Part shown: piece by piece, positions 23,980 to 32,686 of the stretch
How positions within the stretch are numbered: position 1 is the stretch's first letter
Layout: every line of letters starts with the position of its first letter
From: a virus
Reading direction: 5' to 3' (one strand)
DNA length: 64,000 bases
Virus record (IMG/VR): IMGVR_UViG_3300000216_000003
Span: 42,481-106,480 of that record
Position numbers and translations under genes: made by a program
Notes under the pieces: generated by a model
What the model was told of the DNA's origin: nothing
The model's input: only the letters and a program-made list of their open reading frames with translations
The model's database searches: none

Positions 23980-24198
23980 ATGGAGATAAATACTAATGAG
24001 ATGAGATTATTATATGGGAAAGATATGAATATGACGTCTCTTATTGATCATATTAAAGAAGTAAGAGACCAGAAAATTCAAGAAGTAGCTAATGGAAGTG
24101 ATGCCCGCTCTACGACTAGTGTCGTGGAGCAGGTTCAATTTCGTAATCAAGTAGAACTTGACCGAGGAATCGGACATAGTATTAACATTAAAGTTTAA
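23980..24198 (+). CDS. Hypothetical protein, 72 aa
   Basis: Polar helical protein (LIDHIKEVRDQKIQEVANG). Last gene of the beta' operon; a terminator follows at once. Unrecognised. Confidence 0.6.
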   Translation: MEINTNEMRLLYGKDMNMTSLIDHIKEVRDQKIQEVANGSDARSTTSVVEQVQFRNQVELDRGIGHSINIKV

Positions 24199-24217
24199 GT
24201 GGAATCCCCACTTTTTA
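24197..24217 (+). terminator. Intrinsic terminator
   Basis: AAGTGG/CCACTT stem with TTTTTATTT tail; ends the unit that began at 18,763. Confidence 0.85.
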
Positions 24218-24249
24218 TTTGTCAATCAGACTAAGGATGATAATCAAGC

Positions 24250-24930
24250 ATGAAAATTTATAGAATTAATAAGCATAAAGTAAGTGATGGCCTAATGATA
24301 GATCATAGCCCTTTTCATAAAATTGTACTTGGAAAAGGTAAAGACAAGCGTTCAACTTGGATGCCAATCGGTACTAAAGATGTACCTCAAATTACAGAAG
24401 AAGTTGATATTTGCCCACAGAGAGGGAAGTTTGTTACAGAAGTAGGGGAAGGTGTATCTAAGAATTGTCGTTTATGCGGTGAAATTCTAAATACTGATGG
24501 TAACCATCCGGATGCTGGTATGACTCGAAGAATTAATAAAGCTAATGTATTATTCTTAAGAGATAAAGAGACCGGTAAGAGAACTGGTAAATATTTATTA
24601 GTGGCTCCAAGAGAAAATATAGATGATGATAGTGATCGTGTACTAGTATTGTGGAGAGTCCCATTTAGTTCTGCCGTTACTATTAGTTCTACAACAAATG
24701 CAAAGATTGTAGCAATGGATGTAAATACTACACATAGCTTGGAAACTGCAGAATGTTTTGCTATTCTTAATAAAGGGCAATCATTAACCGCTGAAGTCCA
24801 TGGTCAACAATATGGTACATTAACATATTCAGGAAAACAATTAGATGCAAAAGAACCTTTATTTAAAACAGAGTTTATTAAAACTAATGACATTGTAATC
24901 CCAGAAGAAGCTGTTGAAGAAGCTGCTTGA
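24250..24930 (+). CDS. Hypothetical protein with zinc-knuckle-like motif
   Basis: 226 aa. N-terminal ~90 residues include CPQRGKF and CRLCGE (possible zinc ligands); the C-terminal part is beta-rich (KYLLVAPRENI, VLVLWRVPFSSAV). No promoter copy between the terminator and this gene, so its expression source is unclear. Not recognised; possibly structural. Confidence 0.7.
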   Translation: MKIYRINKHKVSDGLMIDHSPFHKIVLGKGKDKRSTWMPIGTKDVPQITEEVDICPQRGKFVTEVGEGVSKNCRLCGEILNTDGNHPDAGMTRRINKANVLFLRDKETGKRTGKYLLVAPRENIDDDSDRVLVLWRVPFSSAVTISSTTNAKIVAMDVNTTHSLETAECFAILNKGQSLTAEVHGQQYGTLTYSGKQLDAKEPLFKTEFIKTNDIVIPEEAVEEAA

Positions 24931-24944
24931 GTATTGATAAATTT

Positions 24945-24958
24945 GATATAGATATAAT
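24945..24958 (+). promoter_or_regulatory. Phage promoter motif for clpS operon
   Basis: TTTGATATAGATATAAT, 33 bases before the ClpS ATG. Confidence 0.75.
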
Positions 24959-24991
24959 GGAATTCAATCACTCTTAAATAGGATTATTTAT

Positions 24992-25297
24992 ATGTCAGAT
25001 ATAAATGTATTAGAACCCGAATTGAAGAATAAGAAAAAGGTAAAAGAACCAACATTCTGGAAAGTAATATTAAAGAATGATGATTTTACTCCTATGAATT
25101 TTGTTATTGATGTACTGCAAAAATTCTTTGGAAAATCAGCAGGAGTAGCTGAACAGATTATGATGAATGTCCATGAGCAAGGACAGGGTATCGCTGGTCT
25201 ATATACTCATGAAATTGCAGAAACCAAAGTAGAACAAGTTAATACGTATGCTAAACAGCATAATCATCCATTTACTGTAACAATGCAGGAGAACTAG
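24992..25297 (+). CDS. clpS: ClpS-like N-end rule adaptor
   Basis: 101 aa, the usual ClpS length. The core KVILKNDDFTPMNFVIDVLQ, then VHEQGQGIAGLYTHEIAETK and VNTYAKQHNHPF follow bacterial ClpS closely, including the NDDxTPM loop that forms the N-degron pocket. ClpS binds the host ClpA N-domain and feeds N-degron substrates to ClpAP; a phage copy could redirect or block that route. First gene of a promoter-led unit, and the window also carries a tmRNA, the other major Clp-targeting device. Confidence 0.92.
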   Translation: MSDINVLEPELKNKKKVKEPTFWKVILKNDDFTPMNFVIDVLQKFFGKSAGVAEQIMMNVHEQGQGIAGLYTHEIAETKVEQVNTYAKQHNHPFTVTMQEN

Positions 25298-25298
25298 A

Positions 25299-25484
25299 TT
25301 GTCGAATTCCCCCATTTATGATGGTATGCAAGATTTTATCAATTATTTAAAACAAGAAGTTGAAGATATTCAAGTATATGGATTATATACATCTACTAAT
25401 AGCTTGGATACCTTTAAACAAACTCTTAAAGTATGTAATGATATGATTAAAACATTACCTATTAAAAGTGTCGCATCGATTTAA
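25299..25484 (+). CDS. Hypothetical 61-aa protein
   Basis: TTG start next to the clpS stop (ribosome site GGAGAAC inside clpS's end). Helical (FINYLKQEVEDIQVYGLYTST). Overlaps the next gene by 17 bases. Unrecognised. Confidence 0.5.
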   Translation: MSNSPIYDGMQDFINYLKQEVEDIQVYGLYTSTNSLDTFKQTLKVCNDMIKTLPIKSVASI

Positions 25485-25695
25485 TGTTTATTGGCGATGC
25501 GGTAACTGTCAAGAAGTGATTATTACTTCAGCAGTTACCGCAGAGTCTTTTACTAAACATAGATCCTCACAATCTGAGTATTCTATGAATTATAGGCATC
25601 ATGCATGTTTAAATACCGAAGTTATTGGTATATTGATTCCCTTTAAATTTGAAAAGGATATAATAACACATGAACAATCCAGATTGCTTAACTAA
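25468..25695 (+). CDS. Small Cys/His protein
   Basis: 75 aa, GTG start. CGNCQE near the N-terminus and HHACLN further on make a plausible CxxC..HxxC zinc site. Overlaps both neighbours. Function unknown. Confidence 0.55.
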   Translation: MSHRFNVYWRCGNCQEVIITSAVTAESFTKHRSSQSEYSMNYRHHACLNTEVIGILIPFKFEKDIITHEQSRLLN

Positions 25696-25903
25696 ATGTT
25701 ATAATTATCAAGGTATTCAAAATGATTTAGAATCGATGGCGGCCATATTATATAATATATGTACACATAAAAAACATAATAGTAGTGCTTTAGAATGGTT
25801 ATCAAAGAATTATCCAGATTTATTTGAAAAATTAAAAGAATCAGATAATCAAAATAATTATAAACCTGGGTTTGATCATGGAATACAAACAAATGATAAG
25901 TAA
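25670..25903 (+). CDS. Hypothetical protein, 77 aa
   Basis: Starts MNNPDCLTKCYNYQG; helical middle and a polar end. ATG overlaps the upstream gene. Not recognised. Confidence 0.55.
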   Translation: MNNPDCLTKCYNYQGIQNDLESMAAILYNICTHKKHNSSALEWLSKNYPDLFEKLKESDNQNNYKPGFDHGIQTNDK

Positions 25904-25956
25904 AGAATTTACATATTGACTTTAAGGGTATTTTGAAATAGGAAGGTAAAAATTAA

Positions 25957-26589
25957 ATGGGAATGTTTGATACGTTTATCGTTGAATATAAAGGACGAGA
26001 ACTAGAAATCCAGACTAAACGATTCGGTTCTAATATGGATGAATGGCGAATTGGAGATGTTGTTGAAGGATCCCCTGTTGGTATTCACACATATTATGAG
26101 ACAGTATGGGCTGATAGTGAAGGTAATATTAAACATACAAAAGACGTTACAAGTATAGAAATATATATTACACTTGCTAGTTTTGTTTTTGTTGATGCTA
26201 TTGTAGTAGTTAAAGAAAAAGAATCCGAAAAGAAAGATATCCTTATTACTATTGGATCTTTAAATAGTAAATGGTCAGATACTAATACTTTTATTAATTT
26301 TGCAGTAGGGCAACTATTTAAAAAACAACAACAAATTAAAAAATTAGATAATATTATTACATCCACCCTTGCTGATATTAAATATTGGAAACGAGATCAT
26401 ACAAAAGAAGAATCAACCCATTATGTATTAAGAAGTATTACTAAATTACATCATGGAGAGTTTCTAAAGCTACTTACAGATTCTGAATTTATAGATGCGC
26501 TATATAATAAAATAGAAAAGAATAAAAATATACAAGTTATTACAACCACATTAGAAATTGAAAGTGAATTAGAACAATATAAACTTTAA
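25957..26589 (+). CDS. Conserved-type phage protein, 210 aa
   Basis: Begins MGMFDTFIVEYKGRELEIQT, an opening seen in a common family of uncharacterised phage and prophage proteins; beta-rich first half, helical second half (FINFAVGQLFKKQQQIKKL). A terminator directly follows. Function unknown. Confidence 0.7.
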   Translation: MGMFDTFIVEYKGRELEIQTKRFGSNMDEWRIGDVVEGSPVGIHTYYETVWADSEGNIKHTKDVTSIEIYITLASFVFVDAIVVVKEKESEKKDILITIGSLNSKWSDTNTFINFAVGQLFKKQQQIKKLDNIITSTLADIKYWKRDHTKEESTHYVLRSITKLHHGEFLKLLTDSEFIDALYNKIEKNKNIQVITTTLEIESELEQYKL

Positions 26590-26610
26590 AGAGGGTAATA
26601 CCTCTTTTTA
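26588..26610 (+). terminator. Intrinsic terminator
   Basis: AAAGAGG/CCTCTTT stem followed by TTATTTT, just before the NrdJ gene. Confidence 0.8.
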
Positions 26611-26627
26611 TTTTAAGGATTTAAAAT

Positions 26628-29600
26628 TTGAAATTACAAGATGCATCCAAAGTTATTTATGAACAAAAATATCAATTAAAAGATTTACATGGAAATCAAG
26701 TTGATAAAGATGTAAATGATACATTTAGACGAGTGGCTAAAGCAGTCGCTAGTGTAGAAGTTAATATGCCAGTAAAATGTAATATATGCTTTGGTTCAGG
26801 CGTATGTGTAAAGCCATTAATAGCCCCAGAACCTCCAGATGTACCATGTCCTAATGGATGTAAAAAATCTGAAGGAGATTTTGATTTAGTAACATTCTGG
26901 GAAGGACAATTTAACTGGGCACTAAATAATGGACTACTTGGCGCTGGTCGTATCATGGCTAATGCTGGAGCCGAAGAATATAAACCAGGGACAAGTCTAA
27001 TTAATTGCACAGTTTCAGATACTATGCCTGATAGTATGGAGGGTATCTTTAAAGTATTGAATCAAGCAGCACTTACACTGAAAAGTGGTGCCGGAATCGG
27101 TTATGAATTTAGTACCCTTCGCCCAAAAGGTGCGATGGTTAATGGTGTGGGGGCAAGTACCTCCGGACCTTTGAGTTTTAGCGACATATTTGAGGCGATG
27201 TGTCGGACGATTAGTAGCGCCGGCGGTAGACGTGGAGCTCAGATGATGACGTTTTCAATTTCACATCCTGATATTGAAGAAGTTATTAATGTTAAACGTG
27301 AAGATGGTCGTCTTCGCAAGTTCAATATTTCCATTCTTATTACTAAAGATTTTATGGAAGCAGTTAAAGATGATGCTGATTGGGATTTATATTTTCCAAT
27401 GTCTAAGGCTGAGGATCCGACTAAAGTAAAGACTATTGCTAAAGAATGGCCAATATACGATAAAAATCATCTATATTATGAATCTCCTGAACCTGAAAAT
27501 AAAAGAGAAGCTATTTGCAGGGTATATAAAACTGTTAAAGCCCGAGATTTATATAATAAGATAATGAAATCTACTTATGATTATGGAGATCCCGGATTTA
27601 TTCTAATTGACGAATATAATGATAAGAATAATCTATGGTGGGCTGAACTTATTAGAGCAACTAACCCGTGTGGTAGGTAAATTGTTTGCCTCACGTTAAA
27701 AAATTCTGTTAATTGCTGGAAGCCTTAACTGGTAATCAGCAGCCAAACCTAATTAATAGTAGGAAGGTTCAGAGACTACAGGTAATGACATCAATTTAAA
27801 GGAAAGTAATTCCAATGGAAATACTAACATCAAAACAGATTAAAAAAATAATTTTAGGTATTTTAGTATCTGATGGGTATATTATAAAAGAACAAAGATT
27901 TGGGTTTGGAAATAAATCAAAAGAATATGTTGATTATACAAAGAGTGTATTGGATCAAATAACTGGTGTGAATTCAAGTATTACTAAACGATTTTATAAA
28001 AATTACAGTACTACTGGGCATCAATTAAACAATACAAATAAACATCCTTATTTTCGAAAACTACGCAAGATCTTTTACCCAAATGGGAAAAAAACACTTA
28101 CTCCATACATCTGTAATAGATTAGATGCGCAAGCATTTGCCCATATATGGATGGGAGATGGTACGTTGAAACATACAAAAAACAGAGTAAAAAATACTAT
28201 TCAAAATAATGGTATTCTCTGTTTAGAGAGTTTTACAATTCCAGAATTAGAATTATTAGTTAATCGTTTAAATTTATTTAATATCCATTCAACACTTATA
28301 AAAGTACCATGGGGACATGGATACAGAGTTCGTTTTATGGGACCACATTTACAAAGATTTATGTCTTTGGTGTATCCTTATATATTGGATGATTTCAAAT
28401 ACAAGACTCGTCTATATTATAAAACGAAATTATATGTTGATATGTCATTACCGAATGCAGAACATTATGTGATAGAATATTCACATATTGATGATATAGT
28501 CCGATCTTCTTAGAAATAAGAAGTTAACATTTTGGAACAAGGTTTACCCGCCCATGGAGCATGCTTACTTGGCTCTATTAATTTAACTCATTTTGTTAAT
28601 AACCCATTTAGTATTAATCCGCAATTTGATAGTGAAAAGTTTAAGAAAGTCATCGCTATTGCTACAAGATTCTTAGATAATGTTGTTGAAATTAATGGAC
28701 TCCCATTAGATGAGCAACAGAAAGAACTATATAGAAAACGCAGACATGGTCTGGGTATTGCTGGACTTGGAAGTACACTATGTATGTTAAAAACTAAATA
28801 TGGCTCACCAACTGCTATTAAATTCACAGAAAAAATAACTAAGATTATGGCAATTCAAAGTTATGAAACTGGTGTTGAATTAGCAAAAGAAAAAGGTGCT
28901 GCTCCTATTTTACTTGAAACATTTCCAATTAATTTTGAAATTGAAAATCGTTTAGAAGAAGCTGGTATGGATTCTGACTATATTAGTTTAAGTTCTCCAA
29001 AAGAAGGGGAAGTTAAAGGTAGTTGGCTTATGGCATCTTCGAAGTATTTTAAAGATTTTCCAAAACAGTTAGTAGATGATATTGGAGCATATGGTTGTAG
29101 ATTTAGTCATGCTACTAGTATTGCACCAACAGGTACTATTAGTTTAAGTTTCTTTAATAATTGCAGTAATGGAATTGAACCATCATTTAGTCATTATTAT
29201 CAACGTAATATTATTAAAGAAGGTAAAAATACTAAAGATATGGTAGATGTTTATAGTTATGAAATTCTAAAATATAAAGAATTTCTAGATAATACTGATA
29301 ACCCCCATACAGTAGTAGATAATAAGATTGAAGATATTATTGCTAATGGATTACCTGATTACTTTGTAGCTGCGCATGATGTTTCTCCAAAAGAACATAT
29401 TGATATGCAAGCCGCAGCTCAACGATGGATTGATTCAAGTATCAGTAAAACTGTAAATATCCCTACTGATTATCCATATGAGAAATTTCAAGATTTATAT
29501 ATGTATGCTTACGAACAAGGACTTAAAGGATTAGCAGCATATAGACATAATCCTGACGGTGGTCAAGTAGGCGTATTAGTAAAGAAAGATGAATTAGCAA

Positions 29601-29740
29601 AGCAGAAATATAGATTTAATCTTGAAGATGGTTCAACTGTTGAATTATCTGGTGATGAAGAAATTGAATATGATGGACAAATGCATAATGTTGCAAATCT
29701 TCACGAGTCACTAAAAGAAGGGTTGTATGGCAAAATGTGA
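26628..29740 (+). CDS. nrdJ: Class II (B12-dependent) ribonucleotide reductase, main subunit, intron-split
   Basis: Exon 1 26,628-27,674 and exon 2 28,535-29,740 join to a 750-aa protein; TTG start with AAGGA upstream. Exon 1 shows LINCTVSDTMPDSMEGIF and SGAGIGYEFSTLRPKGA, exon 2 CLLGSINL and CSNGIEPSF; the join rebuilds the active-site motif NPCGEQ. The residues around the substrate cysteines match adenosylcobalamin-dependent NrdJ, which reduces ribonucleotides using B12. An N-terminal Cys cluster (CNICFGSGVC...PCPNGC, ~residues 50-80) looks like a DnaJ-type zinc site and is unusual. The C-terminus lacks the redox cysteine domain, which is encoded separately at 31,374. Confidence 0.93.
27675..28534 (+). 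other. Group I intron in nrdJ (860 nt)
   Basis: Exon 1 ends in T (GTGTGGT) and the intron ends in G (TTTTG), as in group I introns. The P7 strand GTTCAGAGACTACA is at 27,767-27,780; GACTA (27,774-27,778) can pair with TAGTC (28,497-28,501) within GATATAGTCC, the usual partner. The second P7 strand lies inside the last codons of the endonuclease ORF, so the ORF has invaded the ribozyme periphery. Splicing restores NPCGEQ exactly. Confidence 0.9.
27815..28513 (+). CDS. LAGLIDADG-type homing endonuclease (intron-encoded)
   Basis: 232 aa. Two LAGLIDADG-like helices: LGILVSDGYI near the N-terminus and HIWMGDGTLK in the middle, both keeping the metal-binding acidic residue. RBS AAAGGAAAG upstream. 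Expected to cut intronless nrdJ at the exon junction and so spread the intron. Its 3' codons double as part of the intron's catalytic core. Confidence 0.88.
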   Translation: MEILTSKQIKKIILGILVSDGYIIKEQRFGFGNKSKEYVDYTKSVLDQITGVNSSITKRFYKNYSTTGHQLNNTNKHPYFRKLRKIFYPNGKKTLTPYICNRLDAQAFAHIWMGDGTLKHTKNRVKNTIQNNGILCLESFTIPELELLVNRLNLFNIHSTLIKVPWGHGYRVRFMGPHLQRFMSLVYPYILDDFKYKTRLYYKTKLYVDMSLPNAEHYVIEYSHIDDIVRSS

Positions 29741-30047
29741 TCATTCTGATCTATTGAGCCTTGATGAAATGCCTTCGGCTTCGGTCGAAGGTACTTCTGA
29801 AAATAATGATTATACTTTAGAAATTAAAGGGAAAACAATATATATTCCAAATACTCATCTTGTTGGTATTGGATTAATATGTTCAATGATTGATATTAAT
29901 GGTTATCCTATGTATAAATCATTAAAGAGAAATGGCCCAGTATTGGATCAAGTTATAAAAAAACAGATATTAACAGTATTACTAGAAACTGAATCCGAGT
30001 CTAATTTTAAAAATGAAATAACTAGAGAATTATTGGAGTTAAATTAA
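29727..30047 (+). CDS. Small LELN-tail protein 1
   Basis: 106 aa. Overlaps the NrdJ stop by 14 bases. Beta-rich front (YTLEIKGKTIYIPNTHLVGIG) and helical end EITRELLELN. Paralog of the next gene in its second half. TTATTGGAGTTAAATTAAATG at the end holds the ribosome site of the following gene. Confidence 0.65.
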   Translation: MAKCDHSDLLSLDEMPSASVEGTSENNDYTLEIKGKTIYIPNTHLVGIGLICSMIDINGYPMYKSLKRNGPVLDQVIKKQILTVLLETESESNFKNEITRELLELN

Positions 30048-30356
30048 ATGTTAGAAATAGGCGGTTTTAAAGTACAAGCGAATGGTAGAATATTAATTTA
30101 TAGTACCCCGTCTGGGCGAAATAATGGAATATATAAAGCTATGATACAAAGAATGTCTGTCCGGGAAATACGTGAATCTATTGATAATTGTTTATATGGA
30201 ACTGGAGATAGTATGATATATGGTATATTAACAGAAGTTATTTATAGAATCCATAATAATGCAGATAAAATACTTGTTATTAAAGGGGTATCTCCTCATA
30301 TTGAATCATCTAAATATAAGAATAAAATTACTAAACAATTATTGGAGTTAAATTAA
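30048..30356 (+). CDS. Small LELN-tail protein 2
   Basis: 102 aa. Opening GGFKVQANGRILIYS parallels ENNDYTLEIKGKTIYI of the gene before; tail KITKQLLELN ends with the same 20-plus bases, again providing GGAG for the next gene. Tandem duplicate, unknown function. Confidence 0.65.
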   Translation: MLEIGGFKVQANGRILIYSTPSGRNNGIYKAMIQRMSVREIRESIDNCLYGTGDSMIYGILTEVIYRIHNNADKILVIKGVSPHIESSKYKNKITKQLLELN

Positions 30357-30605
30357 ATGCCACTTTATGGATTTAAATGTGAAGGTTGTAATTACGAAGA
30401 AGAAATTGCAGCTAAAATAGCAGATAGAGATAAACCACAACTATGCCCAAGTTGCAAATTATGTAATATGAAAAGGGATTTATTAATTGGAGCAGTAGTG
30501 TATAGCAATAGAATGTTTAGGGCTATTACTAAAAGCGATACTCCAACAGAAAAACCAAGTCGGACAGCGGTGAAGAAGCATTCAAGATATGCTGGCGAAG
30601 ATTAA
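30357..30605 (+). CDS. FmdB-like zinc-ribbon protein
   Basis: 82 aa. MPLYGFKCEGCNYEEE ... LCPSCKLCNMKRD fits the FmdB-type zinc ribbon (CxxC...CPxC) found in small regulatory proteins. Last gene before the tRNA. Regulatory role is a family suggestion only. Confidence 0.7.
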   Translation: MPLYGFKCEGCNYEEEIAAKIADRDKPQLCPSCKLCNMKRDLLIGAVVYSNRMFRAITKSDTPTEKPSRTAVKKHSRYAGED

Positions 30606-30621
30606 CGTTTTAAAAGATCTA

Positions 30622-30637
30622 ATATAGATATTATAAT
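30622..30637 (+). promoter_or_regulatory. Phage promoter motif for tRNA
   Basis: ATATAGATATTATAAT ending 4 bases before the tRNA 5' end, so transcription would start at or just before the mature end. Confidence 0.7.
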
Positions 30638-30641
30638 TTTT

Positions 30642-30719
30642 ACTCCAGTAGCTTAAAGGTAAAGCCGCCCGCTCATAACGGGCCGAGTGCATACGGTTCG
30701 AGTCCGGCCTGGAGTACCA
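30642..30719 (+). tRNA. tRNA with CAT anticodon (Met or Ile2 type)
   Basis: 78 nt. Acceptor stem ACTCCAG/CTGGAGT, discriminator A, encoded CCA. D arm GCTTAAAGGTAAAGC, anticodon arm GCCCG-CTCATAA-CGGGC, T loop TTCGAGT. The T stem has only three clear pairs (CGG/CCG) as I fold it. CAT could be elongator Met, initiator or lysidine-modified Ile for AUA codons, which are abundant in this AT-rich genome. Confidence 0.85.
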
Positions 30720-30749
30720 TAAATTACCAATGTTGTAATCATTATTAAC

Positions 30750-30797
30750 ACTAGTCTTAGACTTCAAAACTCTAAGGCTAGTATTATTTTTATTTTT
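30750..30797 (+). terminator. Intrinsic terminator after tRNA
   Basis: ACTAGTCTTAGA paired with TCTAAGGCTAGT (one mismatch) then ATTATTTTTATTTTT. Confidence 0.85.
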
Positions 30798-30820
30798 ACA
30801 ATGACTCTAAAAGGAATAAT

Positions 30821-31081
30821 ATGACTCACCCAAATGGACCAGTTTTTTATATAAACACTGAATATGCACTTCCCAATATATTAACTGAACAAGAAAAAAA
30901 AGCATATATTAATATTATATTATTTGCAAAAAAAGATAAAAAGAAATATGATATGTTGACTCTTATTACTCGTGAATGTCGAAATAAAGATAAAAAAGAT
31001 ATGTTAACACTTTTATATTCACATATTAAGAAGAATAAAATCAAAAAACTCATTCTAAAAGATATAAAGGAATTATCATGA
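30821..31081 (+). CDS. Hypothetical Lys-rich protein, 86 aa
   Basis: Lys/Ile-rich helices (KKAYINIILFAKKDKKKYDM), ending KDIKELS. AAAGGA ribosome site; overlaps the next gene by 4 bases. Function unknown. Confidence 0.6.
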   Translation: MTHPNGPVFYINTEYALPNILTEQEKKAYINIILFAKKDKKKYDMLTLITRECRNKDKKDMLTLLYSHIKKNKIKKLILKDIKELS

Positions 31082-31377
31082 GTTACGAAGGTACTGAAGA
31101 AATTCTATGTGAAAATGGACATCATGAAGCATTTGATTGTTATATGGCTCCAAATCTTAATAGTTGGAAATGTGGAGTATGTGGTAAAAAAGCAGTCTGG
31201 TGGAATGCAATCGATGAGACTAATGGCATCGATGAAGATACTGGAGTTTGTCCTGGTACTGTTGAATTAGAATTAGTAAAAGATTCGAATGAACCTCTTA
31301 CAACTTGTCCGACATGTAAATGTAATACATATAAAATTCCAGTTTATAAAATACCAGAATTAGGGAGAAGAGATTGA
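31078..31377 (+). CDS. Double zinc-ribbon protein
   Basis: 99 aa. CENGHHEAFDC, CGVCGKK and TCPTCKCN give at least one C-x2-C pair on each side of an acidic middle (NGIDEDTGVCPG). Small nucleic-acid or protein-binding zinc protein; role unknown. It overlaps the NrdJb gene by 4 bases. Confidence 0.65.
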   Translation: MSYEGTEEILCENGHHEAFDCYMAPNLNSWKCGVCGKKAVWWNAIDETNGIDEDTGVCPGTVELELVKDSNEPLTTCPTCKCNTYKIPVYKIPELGRRD

Positions 31378-32006
31378 CATTATCACTATCCAGTAAAATT
31401 GTATCGTCAGAGTTGTTAAAAAATGATAATCCTTCAATTATAGTAAAACCCGAAAGTACTAATCAACTTACAATTATTGAGAGACCTGATTGTTTAGATG
31501 GTAGTACTTATAAACTTAAAACCCCTTTAACTGAACATGCTCATTATATTACAATTAATAATATCGAGATTGAAGGCAAACTTTATCCATTTGAAATATT
31601 TATTAACTCAAAACAAATGTCGGCTCAGGAATACGTAGTCGCACTAACACGGGTTATTTCAAGTGTATTTAGAAATTCTCTTCATTTTAAAGATGGTGCT
31701 ACTTTTCTAGTTGAAGAATTACAGGCTGTATTTAGTCCTGGTGGGGGATACTTAAAACAAGGTAGGAGAGTACCATCTATTATTGCTGAATTTGGAGATG
31801 TTCTTGAAATCCATTTAGAAAAAATCGGATGTGTGCCAAAACCAGAAGAATTGCCTGAATATGTACAAGAAAAACGGAAGCAGGCATTAAACACTCCTGG
31901 AATAATTGCAAATGCCAGTCAGTGTTTAGTTTGTCTGAAGATTGCCGTTGTCCGAATGGATAATTGTGATACTTGTCTGGAGTGTGGTGATGGGAAGTGT
32001 GGTTAA
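31374..32006 (+). CDS. NrdJb-like C-terminal domain of class II RNR, separate gene
   Basis: 210 aa, TTG start with GGGAGAAGAG upstream. RPDCLDGSTYKLKTPLTEHA, PFEIFINSK, ALTRVISSVFRNS, VEELQAVFSPGGGYLKQG and the terminal cysteines CLVC...DNCDTCLECGDGKCG match the C-terminal (TSCPD-type) domain of NrdJ, which carries the redox/zinc cysteines. In some bacteria such as Pseudomonas the enzyme is likewise split into NrdJa and NrdJb. Here the two genes are 1.6 kb apart with a tRNA unit between. Confidence 0.85.
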   Translation: MTLSLSSKIVSSELLKNDNPSIIVKPESTNQLTIIERPDCLDGSTYKLKTPLTEHAHYITINNIEIEGKLYPFEIFINSKQMSAQEYVVALTRVISSVFRNSLHFKDGATFLVEELQAVFSPGGGYLKQGRRVPSIIAEFGDVLEIHLEKIGCVPKPEELPEYVQEKRKQALNTPGIIANASQCLVCLKIAVVRMDNCDTCLECGDGKCG

Positions 32007-32118
32007 TAAAACGTATATTAATCCAAATATATTTAAGAGTTCGATAAAATGGCTAACAATTAAACCAAAAGTAAGTTTAACTTGGTATAAGAAAGTAACT
32101 GGGTGTAATTTTTACTAA
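31999..32118 (+). pseudogene. 39-codon remnant of the IKW family
   Basis: GTG-started frame with IKWLTIKPKVSLTWYKKV, clearly related to MKWNTIKPRISYDWYNSI in the next gene and MKWNTVKNAPSYKWFGYM in the one after. It lacks the N-terminal half of its paralogs, so it is a truncated copy or a very small gene. Overlaps the next ATG. Confidence 0.55.
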
Positions 32119-32405
32119 TGGAAATTACTCCAGGTGTATATGTAACAGAGGTAGATAAATCTAGTATAATGCCAATGAGATATACAACACTTACACAAAA
32201 AAGATGTCGGAATTTCATACTTCGTTGTTGTGGAGTTAATTCTGAAGATATTGAAGTACTGCAAGATATATATCGAACAGAGTATGATCTAGACCTTCTA
32301 AAAATGAAGTGGAATACTATTAAACCTCGAATAAGTTATGATTGGTATAACTCTATTAGTGATTCACCAGGCATAATGCCTATGATACTGTCTGGACCCA
32401 TATGA
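32118..32405 (+). CDS. IKW-family small protein 1
   Basis: 95 aa. Shared core with the next gene: 'RNFIL...GV....IE.L.DIY.T.Y....LKMKWNT.K...SY.W'. Unknown function; overlaps the following gene by 4 bases. Confidence 0.65.
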   Translation: MEITPGVYVTEVDKSSIMPMRYTTLTQKRCRNFILRCCGVNSEDIEVLQDIYRTEYDLDLLKMKWNTIKPRISYDWYNSISDSPGIMPMILSGPI

Positions 32406-32686
32406 TGAGAACTAGAACATATAGGCCTCAAATGAGGGCTACCCGAAATTTTATCTTATATTATTTAGGTGTCTCTAAACCCAATATAGAAATATTAGAG
32501 GATATATACTTAACTAATTATAAAGACCCTGTAATATTAAAAATGAAATGGAATACTGTTAAAAACGCTCCCTCATATAAGTGGTTTGGGTATATGTGTT
32601 GGGAATTTGGACCACAGAGAGTAAATTTAGTCAGTATGGATCTTGGATTTATAGAAGCTTGTCAAAGGGAAGATGATGAAAAATAA
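32402..32686 (+). CDS. IKW-family small protein 2
   Basis: 94 aa. ATRNFILYYLGVSKPNIEIL and ILKMKWNTVKNAPSYKWFGY align with the preceding gene along the whole core. Tandem duplicate; role unknown. Confidence 0.65.
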   Translation: MMRTRTYRPQMRATRNFILYYLGVSKPNIEILEDIYLTNYKDPVILKMKWNTVKNAPSYKWFGYMCWEFGPQRVNLVSMDLGFIEACQREDDEK

